The notes below the pieces were generated by a model that saw only the letters and a list, made by a program, of their open reading frames with translations, had not been told where the DNA came from and searched no databases. Source: an uncultured Allofournierella sp. (GTDB lineage: Bacteria; Bacillota; Clostridia; Oscillospirales; Ruminococcaceae). Taken from it: 64,000 nucleotides of DNA. This document shows positions 7,601 to 14,861 of this stretch, in pieces (the first letter of the stretch is position 1; every line of letters begins with the position of its first letter). The stretch spans positions 6,713 through 70,712 of the forward strand of contig CALWNE010000033.1 in assembly GCA_944382705.1 (NCBI GenBank). Reading direction: 5' to 3'. The position numbers were made by a program, and so were the translations under genes.

Positions 7601-8220
7601 TTACTGCCTGGGTGGATGGCAAGCGGATGATTGTGGGCAACCGTGCCATGATGGCCAAGCAGGGGGTGGAGCTGCCCTCGCTGGATTACGAAAACCGCTA
7701 CACCAAAGGGGAAAAACAGCCCATCTATCTGGCGGTAAGCGGCCGGCTGTTTGGTATGTTCCTGGTAAGCTACCGGGCAGATGAACAGGCTGCTGCTGTG
7801 CTGGAAAACCTGCATCATCAGGGCATTTCGGTGCTGCTCAAGAGCGATGATTTCTCCCTCACCGGCCCGCTGGTGGCGCAAATCTACCAGATGCCAGAGG
7901 ATTTCATCAAGGTGCTGAACGCTGCCGAACGGCACGCTCTCAGCCCTCTGGTCACCTACCAGCAGTCCACCGAGGGCTGCATCTGCCATCTGGGCAGTTT
8001 TGCATCCTTTGTGGGCGGTATGCTGGCCGCAGGCGGCGCAGCCAGTGCCCAGCGGATTTCCAGCCGTGTGCTGGCCGCAGGGGTTGTGCTGAGTGCCGTG
8101 CTGGCCCTCATGCTGGCCTTTACCGGCGGCGTGGGTGTGTTGGCTTTGCCGGTACTGTTGGTGTACCAGGCAGCCTGGGCCGTACTCACCCTGGCCATTC
8201 CGCTGATAAAAAAATACTGA
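4630..8220 (+). CDS. Giant P-type-ATPase-like membrane protein lacking catalytic motifs
   Basis: 1196 residues, start supported by AAGGAGAAGGAG. Residues 1 to about 640 are Gln/Pro/Glu/Ala-rich and disordered-looking, with three 36-residue tandem repeats and a QQA microsatellite. From about 642 there are membrane helices arranged as in P1B-type ATPases, then a cytosolic region, then two final helices. The alignment to the ATPase core is visible: GAVVPGWQSVEQV before the phosphorylation site, VGNRAMMAKQGV in the nucleotide domain and GISVLLKSDD near the hinge. However, the CPC-like metal motif reads LCLGAP, DKTGT is replaced by VSARDLF (Ser921 in place of the aspartate), TGDN is replaced by KSDD, and no actuator TGE or GDGxND is seen. 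It should therefore not pump ions. A scaffold or regulatory role is inference. Being downstream of rlmB suggests co-expression only. Confidence 0.75.
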   Translation: MPYNKFSGSVDEILEGLNARQSKESNQAVEDILADLGMQTHKPAPEAPQPEAEHPGSAGEFQQPAVAVMSFWNETLAKESEDGAKPQPDQPKKRADRTAQAETPRPRKGGRAGQKPGPVEQTQEIKAPRLSETIQMDSEFQKFFSESVAVIPDLKNGPDQEEHPGFFARFVRGKKAVEETVRSPENDQDEGLYSQEEYSVEQYETQEIPLVYQEPERPKAKQPSPKQEPTPQPKKGWFGRKKQAKTPPAAAAPQQQPQALAEPAAPKAEPKAAVEQQATGTILLEMPAPGKQQPSAGRQPSAWVDEPTGTIRLEMPQQPEQPRSKRPEQPVSSPKQPDAQELAQTRQYEILTQLPKHQPQPVEQPAVSEQSQNKEPLQTARPEPVAECVAPAAQPEPVEQTAVDEPLQNKQPVQTARPEPVAECAVPAAQPEPVEQTAVVEQSQNKQPVQTARPEPVVECAAPAAQPQPVQPTGAQQDAQPQAAQQQVQPVLLQSWKDSPVQPGTRTIMLEQVRAYQAQQAQQAQQAQQAQQASNQPLAQQEPAAQEPPLQQQATQSVESVGQLTQDQQEEPELAGSALRQRLHQLVQRLPRLFGAEPEEGEEEQGQSPFAAQPASAFKPLEEYENLGDAPLVEQDLKRMRFAMTVRTSVAAVVTVILFYLGLAVGQSPLPPITALDPAIAPGAFLLANLILLLAACGVNWRVFYNGVLGLRGEPSPDTLPALAALGAVVQLLAALPGAQQFDAQKVTLFAAPAALILCMSALGKWVQSTVILKDFLLMTTATEQVAAVAVEDEELCQELGEGLGEPQPHLLVNRPTALFRNFLARSFSVRSSDGMQQKISWVLAGAAVLAAFITLVSGNGFFGMFTVLAGTLCLGAPLASTLMSAVPLQQMHKSASRFGAVVPGWQSVEQVSQTNMVVVSARDLFPAKSVRLHGIKTFEKERIDLAILYAASILVPGCDTLRNVFLNIIQGRTEILYPAENLENEPGLGFTAWVDGKRMIVGNRAMMAKQGVELPSLDYENRYTKGEKQPIYLAVSGRLFGMFLVSYRADEQAAAVLENLHHQGISVLLKSDDFSLTGPLVAQIYQMPEDFIKVLNAAERHALSPLVTYQQSTEGCICHLGSFASFVGGMLAAGGAASAQRISSRVLAAGVVLSAVLALMLAFTGGVGVLALPVLLVYQAAWAVLTLAIPLIKKY
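5710..6033 (+). repeat. Three 108-base tandem repeats inside the P-type-ATPase-like gene
   Basis: Copies begin at 5710, 5818 and 5926 with CCTGTGGAGCAA and encode 36-residue units containing PVEQ, QNK and ARPEPV segments. The period is exactly in frame, so copy number can change without a frameshift. Confidence 0.85.
6180..6231 (+). repeat. 9-base in-frame microsatellite (Gln-Ala-Gln)
   Basis: A run of GCCCAGCAA/GCCCAGCAG units in the same gene encodes repeated AQQ. It is a likely site of replication slippage in multiples of three codons. Confidence 0.8.
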
Positions 8221-8224
8221 GTTT

Positions 8225-8270
8225 AAACACCATGTTCCCTTGCAGCGGCAGGAGAACATGGTGTTTATTA
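8225..8270 (+). terminator. Terminator after the P-type-ATPase-like gene
   Basis: A perfect 13-bp stem, AAACACCATGTTC (8225-8237) with its complement (8254-8266), is followed by an AT-rich tail. It closes the rlmB unit. Confidence 0.75.
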
Positions 8271-8444
8271 TTTGTCAAGGAGAAAACTAAACAAACCGGG
8301 TGCCAAAATTTTGGTTGCCTAATCCAGTCTTTTTTGTTGCCGTCTATTTAAAAAATTAAATTAATGTGATAATATTTTTGTACAAGATGCCTTTTTAAGC
8401 GGATGAATTTAAGTAATGCAAACGAAAGAGGGGGACTGTTTTTT

Positions 8445-10526
8445 ATGTGCAATCCAAGCAATCACATTCGCAATATTTTGGTAGCAGGCCACGCAGGCTG
8501 TGGCAAAACCACGCTGGTGGAAGCACTGCTGTACAGCGCTGACCCTCAGATGCAGCGGCCCGGTACCGTACAGGATGGCACCACCGTTTGCGACTTTGAC
8601 CCGGAGGAGCAAAAACGCCAGGCCAGCCTGGCACTGAGCCTGGCCCCGGTGGAGTACGACTCCACCAAGCTGAACCTGCTGGATGCCCCCGGACTGTTTG
8701 ATTTTGGCCTGGGGGTGCAGGAGGGCATTCTGGCAGCAGACAGTGTGCTGGTGGTTGTTTCCGCCCGTTCCGGCGTAACCGTGGGGGCGGAAAAAGCCTT
8801 TCATCTGGCGGAGAAAGCAGGCAAAAGCTGCATGGTGTTTGTAAATAAAACCGACCTGGAGCACGCCAACTACTACAAAATTTTGGAAGAACTGAAAACC
8901 CGGTTTGGCCCCAGCATCTGCCCCTGCGTGGTGCCGGTACGGCAGGAGGACGGAACCCTGCTGTACATCAACCTGTTCAGCCAAAAGGCATTTTGCTACG
9001 AATCCGGCAAGCCGGTGCAGGTGCCCATGCCGGATATGGGCCACCGGCTGGACGGCCTGATTACCGCCATGAGCGAGGCCGTGGCCGAAACCGATGAAGC
9101 CCTAATGGAAAAATTCTTTTCCGGCGAGCCCTTCACCACCCAGGAAATTGTGGAAGGCCTGGCCCAGGGCTGCCGTACCGGCGCCATCACCCCGGTGTTC
9201 TGCGGCAGTGCAGCCAATTTGCAGGCCATGGATATGCTGCTGTATAATCTGAAAGCCCTGCTGCCCTCCCCGGCGGAGGCAAAGGCACCTTTGGCCCAAA
9301 CGGCAGAAGGGGAGCTGGTGGAGCTGCCCTGCGATGGACAGGCAGCCCTGGCGGTACAGGTGTTCAAAACCGTAGCAGATCCCTTTGTGGGCAAGCTTTC
9401 TTATATAAAAGTACTTCGGGGCACCCTCACACCGGATGCAGCCTTGGTCAATGCCCGCACCGGCGAGCAGGAGCGGATGGGCAAGCTGCTGTTTGTGAAG
9501 GGCAAAAAGCAAACCGAAACCCCCGCCATTGGGGCAGGTGATCTGGGGGCTGTTACCAAACTTTCCCATGCTCTTACAGGCGATACCCTCTGCCAGCCTG
9601 GGGTGGTGGTGCAGCTGCCCCAGCCCCGGTTTGCCCAGCCCACCTATGCCATGGCCTTAAAGCTGAACAAGGTGGGGGATGAAGCCAAAATTGGCCCGGC
9701 CCTTACCCGATTGGCGGAGGAAGACGCCACCCTGCACTACTATATTGACCAGGAAACCGGTCAGCAGATTTTAAGCGGCCAGGGTGAGCAGCATCTGGAT
9801 GTGGCGCTGGCCCGGCTGAAAGCAAAGTTTGGGGTGGAGGTGCAGCTGGAAACACCCCGCATTCCTTACCGGGAGTCCCTGCGCAAACCCTGCAAGGCCC
9901 AGGGCCGGCACAAAAAGCAAACCGGCGGCCATGGCCAGTTTGGGGATGTGTGGATTGAGTTTGCCCCATGCGACAGTGAGGAACTGGTATTTCAGGAAAA
10001 AGTGGTGGGCGGCAGTGTGCCAAAGAACTATTTCCCCGCAGTGGAAAAGGGCCTGCGCCAGGCGGTGCAGCATGGCGTGCTGGCCGGTTACCCGGTGGTA
10101 GGCATTCAGGCCACACTGCTGGATGGCAGCTACCACCCGGTGGACTCCAGCGAAATGGCCTTTATGCAGGCGGCAAAGCTGGCCTATAAAGCGGCGCTGC
10201 CCCAGGCGCAGCCGATTCTGCTGGAGCCGGTAGGCCGGCTGGAAGCCCACCTGCCAGCCGATGATACCGGCGATTTAATGGGTGAGATAACCAAACGCCG
10301 GGGCCGGGTGCTGGGCATGAATCCAGACCAGGACGGCTTGCAAACGGTGCAGGCCCAGGTGCCCATGGCGGAAATGCAGGATTTTACCGCCTTTATGCGG
10401 CAGCTGACCCAAGGCAGGGGATGGTTTACCTTTGCCTTTGCCCAGTACGAGCCGCTGCCGGGCAACCTGACCGAACAGGTAATTGCCCAGGCAAAAACAA
10501 TGGGCCTCCATCCGGAGGACGAATAA
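8445..10526 (+). CDS. Elongation factor G-like translational GTPase
   Basis: 693 residues from the ATG at 8445, which follows AGGGGG; the in-frame ATG at 8403 has no site. It has the five-domain EF-G layout. GTP-binding motifs are AGHAGCGKTT (14-23), DAPGL (80-84) and NKTD (134-137), with later domain IV/V signatures (KQTGGHGQFGDV, PVDSSEMAF, TKRRGRVLGM). Compared with canonical EF-G, DTPGH reads DAPGL, so the histidine that positions water for hydrolysis is Leu84, and NKMD reads NKTD. It thus belongs to the divergent EF-G paralogues (EF-G2-like) rather than the main translocase. It could act in recycling or under special conditions. It is monocistronic; an extended -10 (GATAAT at 8368-8373) may be its promoter. 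Confidence 0.8.
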   Translation: MCNPSNHIRNILVAGHAGCGKTTLVEALLYSADPQMQRPGTVQDGTTVCDFDPEEQKRQASLALSLAPVEYDSTKLNLLDAPGLFDFGLGVQEGILAADSVLVVVSARSGVTVGAEKAFHLAEKAGKSCMVFVNKTDLEHANYYKILEELKTRFGPSICPCVVPVRQEDGTLLYINLFSQKAFCYESGKPVQVPMPDMGHRLDGLITAMSEAVAETDEALMEKFFSGEPFTTQEIVEGLAQGCRTGAITPVFCGSAANLQAMDMLLYNLKALLPSPAEAKAPLAQTAEGELVELPCDGQAALAVQVFKTVADPFVGKLSYIKVLRGTLTPDAALVNARTGEQERMGKLLFVKGKKQTETPAIGAGDLGAVTKLSHALTGDTLCQPGVVVQLPQPRFAQPTYAMALKLNKVGDEAKIGPALTRLAEEDATLHYYIDQETGQQILSGQGEQHLDVALARLKAKFGVEVQLETPRIPYRESLRKPCKAQGRHKKQTGGHGQFGDVWIEFAPCDSEELVFQEKVVGGSVPKNYFPAVEKGLRQAVQHGVLAGYPVVGIQATLLDGSYHPVDSSEMAFMQAAKLAYKAALPQAQPILLEPVGRLEAHLPADDTGDLMGEITKRRGRVLGMNPDQDGLQTVQAQVPMAEMQDFTAFMRQLTQGRGWFTFAFAQYEPLPGNLTEQVIAQAKTMGLHPEDE

Positions 10527-10597
10527 GCTGGAATGATTTCCCGGCGGGCAGTGGCGTGCACTGTGCCTGACCCCCTCTCAAGGCTTTGCCGGAATGG

Positions 10598-10636
10598 AGC
10601 CGCTCCCAGCAGTTTGGCTGCTGGGAGCGGCTTTCT
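10598..10636 (+). terminator. Terminator after the EF-G-like gene
   Basis: A 15-bp stem AGCCGCTCCCAGCAG/CTGCTGGGAGCGGCT (10598-10612 with 10618-10632) and a 5-base loop, followed by TTTCTGT. Confidence 0.8.
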
Positions 10637-10717
10637 GTGTGGAAACAGAAAATTCTGTGGGAACCACCGAATTGTTTGTTATAAATTGGTGATTTTGGCA
10701 TAAAAAGTTGATAGCGG

Positions 10718-10746
10718 TTGACAAAATCGCCCAAAACAGCTATACT
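10718..10746 (+). promoter_or_regulatory. Strong promoter of greA
   Basis: A consensus TTGACA (10718-10723), a 17-base spacer and TATACT (10741-10746). It implies a leader of roughly 145 bases before greA. I see no known riboswitch in that leader. Confidence 0.85.
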
Positions 10747-10899
10747 AACAAAATTAAATGGGAGCGCACAAACCCGGCAAACGGTCGCCGCAAAAAGCAA
10801 CCCCCCTTTGTTTGCGGGTCTATCGACAGGCCGCCGGCTCTTGGCTGCAAAAGTTCTGGTGACCTCCCATTCTTTGAAAAAGGAGATTAAGAAGATACC

Positions 10900-11388
10900 A
10901 TGAGCAATGCAAAAGAAATTGTTGTGACTGTTGCCGGCCTGAAGGCTTTGGAGGATGAGCTGGACGAATTGAAAACTGTCCGCCGCAAGGATGTGGCAGA
11001 AAAAATCAAGGTAGCCCGTGGCTTTGGCGACCTGTCCGAAAACAGCGAGTATGACGAAGCCAAGAACGAGCAGGCTTTTATCGAAAGCCGCATCGCTCAG
11101 CTGGAAGCCATGCTGAAAAATGCCCGTGTGATTGATAACGATGAGGTAAACCTGGACACTGTTTCCCTGGGTACCCATGTTAAAATTCAGGACGAGGATG
11201 GCGAGGTAGAAGAGTACGACATCACCGGCTCCACCGAGGCCGATCCCTTGAACGGCAAAATCAGCGACGAAAGCCCCGTAGGCGCAGCCCTCATGGGCAA
11301 AAAGGTAGGCGCTACCGTAACCGTAAACCTGCCCAACGGCGGCACCATCGACTTTAAAATTTTGGAAATCGGCCGGGCTGCCCTGTAA
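10900..11388 (+). CDS. greA: Transcription elongation factor GreA
   Basis: 162 residues. It rescues backtracked RNA polymerase by inserting a coiled coil into the secondary channel and stimulating transcript cleavage. The N-terminal coiled coil spans about residues 10-75 with the acidic tip seen as [13 protein letters not shown] (catalytic Asp and Glu pair). The C-terminal FKBP-like domain begins near VSLGTHVKI and includes [20 protein letters not shown]. The length is typical. An AAAGGAG lies about 15 bases upstream of the ATG, a little further than usual. It is a single-gene unit with its own promoter and terminator. Confidence 0.95.
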   Translation: MSNAKEIVVTVAGLKALEDELDELKTVRRKDVAEKIKVARGFGDLSENSEYDEAKNEQAFIESRIAQLEAMLKNARVIDNDEVNLDTVSLGTHVKIQDEDGEVEEYDITGSTEADPLNGKISDESPVGAALMGKKVGATVTVNLPNGGTIDFKILEIGRAAL

Positions 11389-11409
11389 CAAACCTACCAT
11401 AAAAATCAA

Positions 11410-11446
11410 AATAAACCGGGGATTTTCTCCGGTTTATTCTGGTTTT
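11410..11446 (+). terminator. greA terminator 1
   Basis: The stem AATAAACCGG/CCGGTTTATT (11410-11419 with 11429-11438) is followed by CTGGTTTTCTG. Confidence 0.75.
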
Positions 11447-11451
11447 CTGCA

Positions 11452-11480
11452 AAAAAGAGGTGCCACGGCACCTCTTTTTG
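11452..11480 (+). terminator. greA terminator 2, overlapping the lysS promoter region
   Basis: The stem AAAAAGAGGTGC/GCACCTCTTTTT (11452-11463 with 11468-11479) has a 4-base loop and a T tail. It abuts the lysS -10, so the lysS -35 position lies inside the hairpin. Confidence 0.8.
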
Positions 11481-11489
11481 TGTTATAAT
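11481..11489 (+). promoter_or_regulatory. Extended -10 promoter of lysS
   Basis: TG-T-TATAAT is a perfect extended -10. The -35 position falls in the preceding terminator stem and matches poorly, as is tolerated by extended -10 promoters. Confidence 0.65.
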
Positions 11490-11565
11490 AGCCGCAGTGC
11501 GGCAAAATGCAGGGGTAATCCACTGCACCGCAAACCATGAATCCGAAATTTTTGGAGGGAAAACA

Positions 11566-13098
11566 ATGGAGCTGAACGAAGCAAAGAATACCAATGCCCA
11601 ACAGGCGGAGGAGCTCAGCGAAAAGGCGTATAACGAGCTGGTCGCTGTGCGCCGCGAAAAACTGAAGGGCCTGCAGGAAGCGGGCAACGACCCCTTCCAA
11701 AAAACCAAATACCCCCAGGATGCTTACGCAGCGGACATTAAGCGTGAGTACGAATACCTGGCCGCCGAGGAAGAAACCGGCAAAATGGTATATCTGGCTG
11801 GCCGTATGATGAGCAAGCGGGTAATGGGCAAGGCCAGCTTTGCCGACCTGCGGGACAACAGCGGCGATATCCAGCTGTATGTGCGCCGGGACGCTGTGGG
11901 CGAGGACGAGTACGCCGCTTTCAAAAAGTTTGACATCGGCGATGTAATCGGCGTGCGGGGCGAGATTTTCCGCACCAAGATGGGCGAAATCAGCGTGCGC
12001 TGCACCGAAATCGAGCTGCTGTCCAAGAGCCTGCTGCCCCTGCCCGAAAAGTTCCACGGCCTGAAGGACCAGGAAATCCGCTACCGTCAGCGTTATGTGG
12101 ACCTGATTGTAAACCCCGATGTAAAGGAAACCTTTGTAAAGCGCAGCATGATTCTGCGCGAAATCCGGGATTATCTGGACAGCAAGGGCTTTTTGGAGGT
12201 GGATACCCCCATCCTGCTGCCCCTGGAAATCGGTGCGTCTGCCCGTCCCTTTGTAACCCACCACAACACCCTGGATATTGATATGTACCTGCGCATCGAG
12301 ACCGAGCTGAACTTGAAGCGGCTCATCGTGGGCGGCTTTGACCGGGTGTATGAGGTAGGCCGTATCTTCCGCAACGAAGGCATGGACACCAAGCACAACC
12401 CCGAGTTCACCAGCATCGAGCTGTACCAGGCCTTTACCGACTACAAGGGCATGATGGACCTGGTGGAGGAGCTGTACAAGCGCCTGGCTCAAAAGATTTG
12501 CGGCAGCCTGGTGATTCCTTACCAGGGCCACATGATTGACATAGGCCACTGGGAGCGCCTGACCATGGCCGAGGCCGTTAAAAAGTACGCCGGCTGCGAT
12601 TACTATGCCTGGGCCACCGACGAGGACGCCCGTGCAGCTGCCAAGGAAAAGCATGTGGAAGTTCCTGCCGATGCCACCAAGGGCACCGTTCTGGTGGAAC
12701 TGTTCGACGCTTATGTAGAGGACAAGCTGATTCAGCCCACCTTCATCTACGACTACCCTGTGGAAAACAGCCCCCTGGCAAAGCGCAAGGCCGACGAGCC
12801 CGCCTTCACCGAGCGGTTTGAGTACTTCATCAACGCCATGGAGTTTGGCAACGCATTCAGCGAGCTGAACGACCCCATCGACCAGAAGGCCCGTTTTGAG
12901 CGTCAGGTTGCTGCCCGCAAGGCACAAAACCCCGCCGACACCAGCCAGGTGGATTACGATTACATCACCGCTCTGGAGTACGGCCTGGCTCCCACCGGCG
13001 GCCTGGGCTTTGGCCTGGATCGTCTGGTCATGCTGCTCACCGATTCTGCCAGCATCCGTGATGTACTGCTGTTCCCCACCATGAAGCCCATTGACTGA
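11566..13098 (+). CDS. lysS: Lysyl-tRNA synthetase, class II
   Basis: 510 residues. It charges tRNA-Lys with lysine in the cytosol. An N-terminal OB-fold anticodon-binding domain (around residues 60-170, with YLAGRMMSKRVMGKASFADL) is followed by the class II core: motif 1 around GFLEVDTPIL, motif 2 in YEVGRIFRNEG with the HNPEFT loop, and motif 3 in GLGFGLDRLVML. The start at 11566 is set by TTGGAGGG. A longer frame from 11497 would include the leader. A strong terminator follows, so it is monocistronic. Confidence 0.96.
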   Translation: MELNEAKNTNAQQAEELSEKAYNELVAVRREKLKGLQEAGNDPFQKTKYPQDAYAADIKREYEYLAAEEETGKMVYLAGRMMSKRVMGKASFADLRDNSGDIQLYVRRDAVGEDEYAAFKKFDIGDVIGVRGEIFRTKMGEISVRCTEIELLSKSLLPLPEKFHGLKDQEIRYRQRYVDLIVNPDVKETFVKRSMILREIRDYLDSKGFLEVDTPILLPLEIGASARPFVTHHNTLDIDMYLRIETELNLKRLIVGGFDRVYEVGRIFRNEGMDTKHNPEFTSIELYQAFTDYKGMMDLVEELYKRLAQKICGSLVIPYQGHMIDIGHWERLTMAEAVKKYAGCDYYAWATDEDARAAAKEKHVEVPADATKGTVLVELFDAYVEDKLIQPTFIYDYPVENSPLAKRKADEPAFTERFEYFINAMEFGNAFSELNDPIDQKARFERQVAARKAQNPADTSQVDYDYITALEYGLAPTGGLGFGLDRLVMLLTDSASIRDVLLFPTMKPID

Positions 13099-13184
13099 GC
13101 AAACACCCATAAGTGCTTTCAATCAAGCTTATAAAGGTGCATGGGGCAATCCAATAAAATCAGAATCCTGCATCATAAAAAAGG

Positions 13185-13220
13185 GAAAGGCAGCCAGTAA
13201 AATGGCTGCCTTTCTCTGTT
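13185..13220 (+). terminator. lysS terminator
   Basis: A 12-bp stem GAAAGGCAGCCA/TGGCTGCCTTTC (13185-13196 with 13203-13214) with a T-rich tail. Confidence 0.8.
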
Positions 13221-13328
13221 GTTTTACACTAAACTGTCAGTCGACACAAGGAAACTGCCTGTCGGTTGTGGATGAGGGCCTAAAATGCTACAATCCAGTC
13301 ATCACAAAACATAAGGAGTGGAAATGCT

Positions 13329-13736
13329 ATGGAAAAACAGACTTTTGGAACAATGGTAGCGGCATTGCGGAAAGAAAAGGGAATGACACAGCTTGAACTG
13401 GCCCAGGCGATGGGTGTAACCGATAAGGCTGTTTCAAAATGGGAGCGAGATTTATCCTACCCTGATATTGGTTCCATTCCCAAATTGGCAGAACAATTGA
13501 ATGTGTCTGTTGAAGAGCTGATGCAGGTTCAATGCAACCAAAAAAACACAGCTGAACACAAGCCCATACAGGCCACTGTGCAGCTTGCGTTAAAGGGGAT
13601 TGCACTGGCTATGGGTGTTGCGGTAACAGCGTTGTCTGCAATGCATCAGGTGGAAGTGCAATCGGCAATATCCATGTTGGGAATAGGCCTTGGCTGTTTG
13701 GCCATGTCGCTTTTGGCAAAACAGGAGGGAAGATAA
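13329..13736 (+). CDS. XRE-family DNA-binding regulator with a membrane-associated tail
   Basis: 135 residues. Residues 5-60 form a Cro/CI-type helix-turn-helix (MTQLELAQAMGVTDKAVSKWE is the core). The C-terminal half has two hydrophobic segments (around residues 85-100 and 110-125), so it may be membrane-tethered. Such regulators with short hydrophobic tails are common in Clostridia. AAGGAG precedes the ATG by 10 bases. It stands alone, upstream of an ABC transporter pair that has its own promoter. The target is unknown. Confidence 0.75.
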   Translation: MEKQTFGTMVAALRKEKGMTQLELAQAMGVTDKAVSKWERDLSYPDIGSIPKLAEQLNVSVEELMQVQCNQKNTAEHKPIQATVQLALKGIALAMGVAVTALSAMHQVEVQSAISMLGIGLGCLAMSLLAKQEGR

Positions 13737-13899
13737 TCCACCCCCGAACCAAACCCATGCCGAACCTCCATTCCTACAAAGCTGGCTGATTGTTTGACCG
13801 ACAGCGGCGTACAGCTGGCTGGAAGTCAAAAATGCTGTTTTTTAGGGCGGGGGATTTTTGTGTTCTGCCAAGGGTCTGCCCCCAACACCCCCCAAACGC

Positions 13900-13928
13900 T
13901 TGACGGAATTTTTTAAATACCATACAAT
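13900..13928 (+). promoter_or_regulatory. Promoter of the ABC transporter pair
   Basis: TTGACG (13900-13905), a 17-base spacer and TACAAT (13923-13928). Confidence 0.65.
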
Positions 13929-14035
13929 AGGGTAAACCCCTTAACAAAGCCGCCTGTCGGCTGGTCCATATCCTAAAAATGATAATTTTGGCCGGCAAAA
14001 GAGGGAAGCTTGTTTGGTCAATTACTGGTTATGCA

Positions 14036-14070
14036 AAAGGGTGGCCCCTTCCGGGCTGCCTTTTAACTTT
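14036..14070 (+). promoter_or_regulatory. Possible attenuator hairpin in the ABC transporter leader
   Basis: AAAGG...GCCC pairs imperfectly with GGGC...CCTTT around a CTTCC loop and is followed by TTTTAACTTT. It resembles an intrinsic terminator ahead of the operon. Confidence 0.4.
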
Positions 14071-14159
14071 ATACAAGGAATCTGGCAAGGGGTTCGTTTG
14101 CATACAAACGGGCAGAAAAAGGCACAGTGCAGCTCAACCCACTAAAGGAGGCGAAGGCG

Positions 14160-14858
14160 ATGGAGTTTATCATTGAACACCTGACAAAAGGCTTTGAAAA
14201 CAAGGAAGTTTTGAGAGACATCCAGTTTACCTTTGAAGAGGGAAAAATCTACGGCCTTCTGGGCCGCAACGGCGCAGGAAAAACCACCCTGTTCAACTGC
14301 TTGAATCAGGATTTGAAGTCGGACGGCGGAACTTTTTATCTGCGGCAGAACGGCCAGCACCGCAGCCTTGTGCCCCAGGATATTGGGTATGTACTTTCTA
14401 CCCCCACCGTGCCGGAGTTTCTCACCGGGCGGGAATTTCTCAAGTTTTTTCTGGACATTCACCAGGAAAGTATTCCAAACCCAAAGCCGCTGGATGAATA
14501 CTTTCAGTTTGTGGGCATTGCCCCCCAAGACCGGGACAAGCTGCTGAAAGATTATTCCCACGGCATGAAAAACAAGATGCAGATGCTGATTAACATCATT
14601 GCCCAGCCTAACATTCTGCTGCTGGACGAACCTCTCACTGCCCTGGATGTGGTAGTGGCCGAGGAGATGAAACAGCTGCTGCGCTCGCTGAAACAAAATC
14701 GAATCATTATCTTTTCCACCCATATTCTGGACCTGGCACTGGATTTGTGCGACGAAATCTTACTGCTGCACCACGGAGAGCTGGAACGGGTGGACAAAAC
14801 CCATCTGGACAGTGCTGCCTTTAAGGAGCGCATCATCCAGGCGCTGAAGGAGGAGTAG
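14160..14858 (+). CDS. ABC transporter ATP-binding protein
   Basis: 232 residues. It is the ATPase of an exporter-type ABC system. The Walker A is GRNGAGKTT, the Walker B is ILLLDEPLTALD and the H-loop is STHILD. The signature is degenerate (YSHGMKNK instead of LSGGQ), as in the CcmA/NatA-like exporter group. The start at 14160 follows AAAGGAGGCGAAGG. The stop lies 3 bases before the next ATG, so the pair is translationally linked. The substrate is unknown; antimicrobial peptide or lipid export is typical of relatives. Confidence 0.85.
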   Translation: MEFIIEHLTKGFENKEVLRDIQFTFEEGKIYGLLGRNGAGKTTLFNCLNQDLKSDGGTFYLRQNGQHRSLVPQDIGYVLSTPTVPEFLTGREFLKFFLDIHQESIPNPKPLDEYFQFVGIAPQDRDKLLKDYSHGMKNKMQMLINIIAQPNILLLDEPLTALDVVVAEEMKQLLRSLKQNRIIIFSTHILDLALDLCDEILLLHHGELERVDKTHLDSAAFKERIIQALKEE

Positions 14859-14861
14859 CTT

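Larger units (their letters stand above)
13737..14159 (+). other. 423-base leader/intergenic stretch before the ABC transporter
   Basis: No gene seen. It holds a good promoter at 13900-13928 and a roughly 230-base leader with an imperfect terminator-like hairpin and a small CGTTTG/CAAACG hairpin near 14094-14109. The leader could carry regulation, but no known riboswitch class was recognised. Confidence 0.5.
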
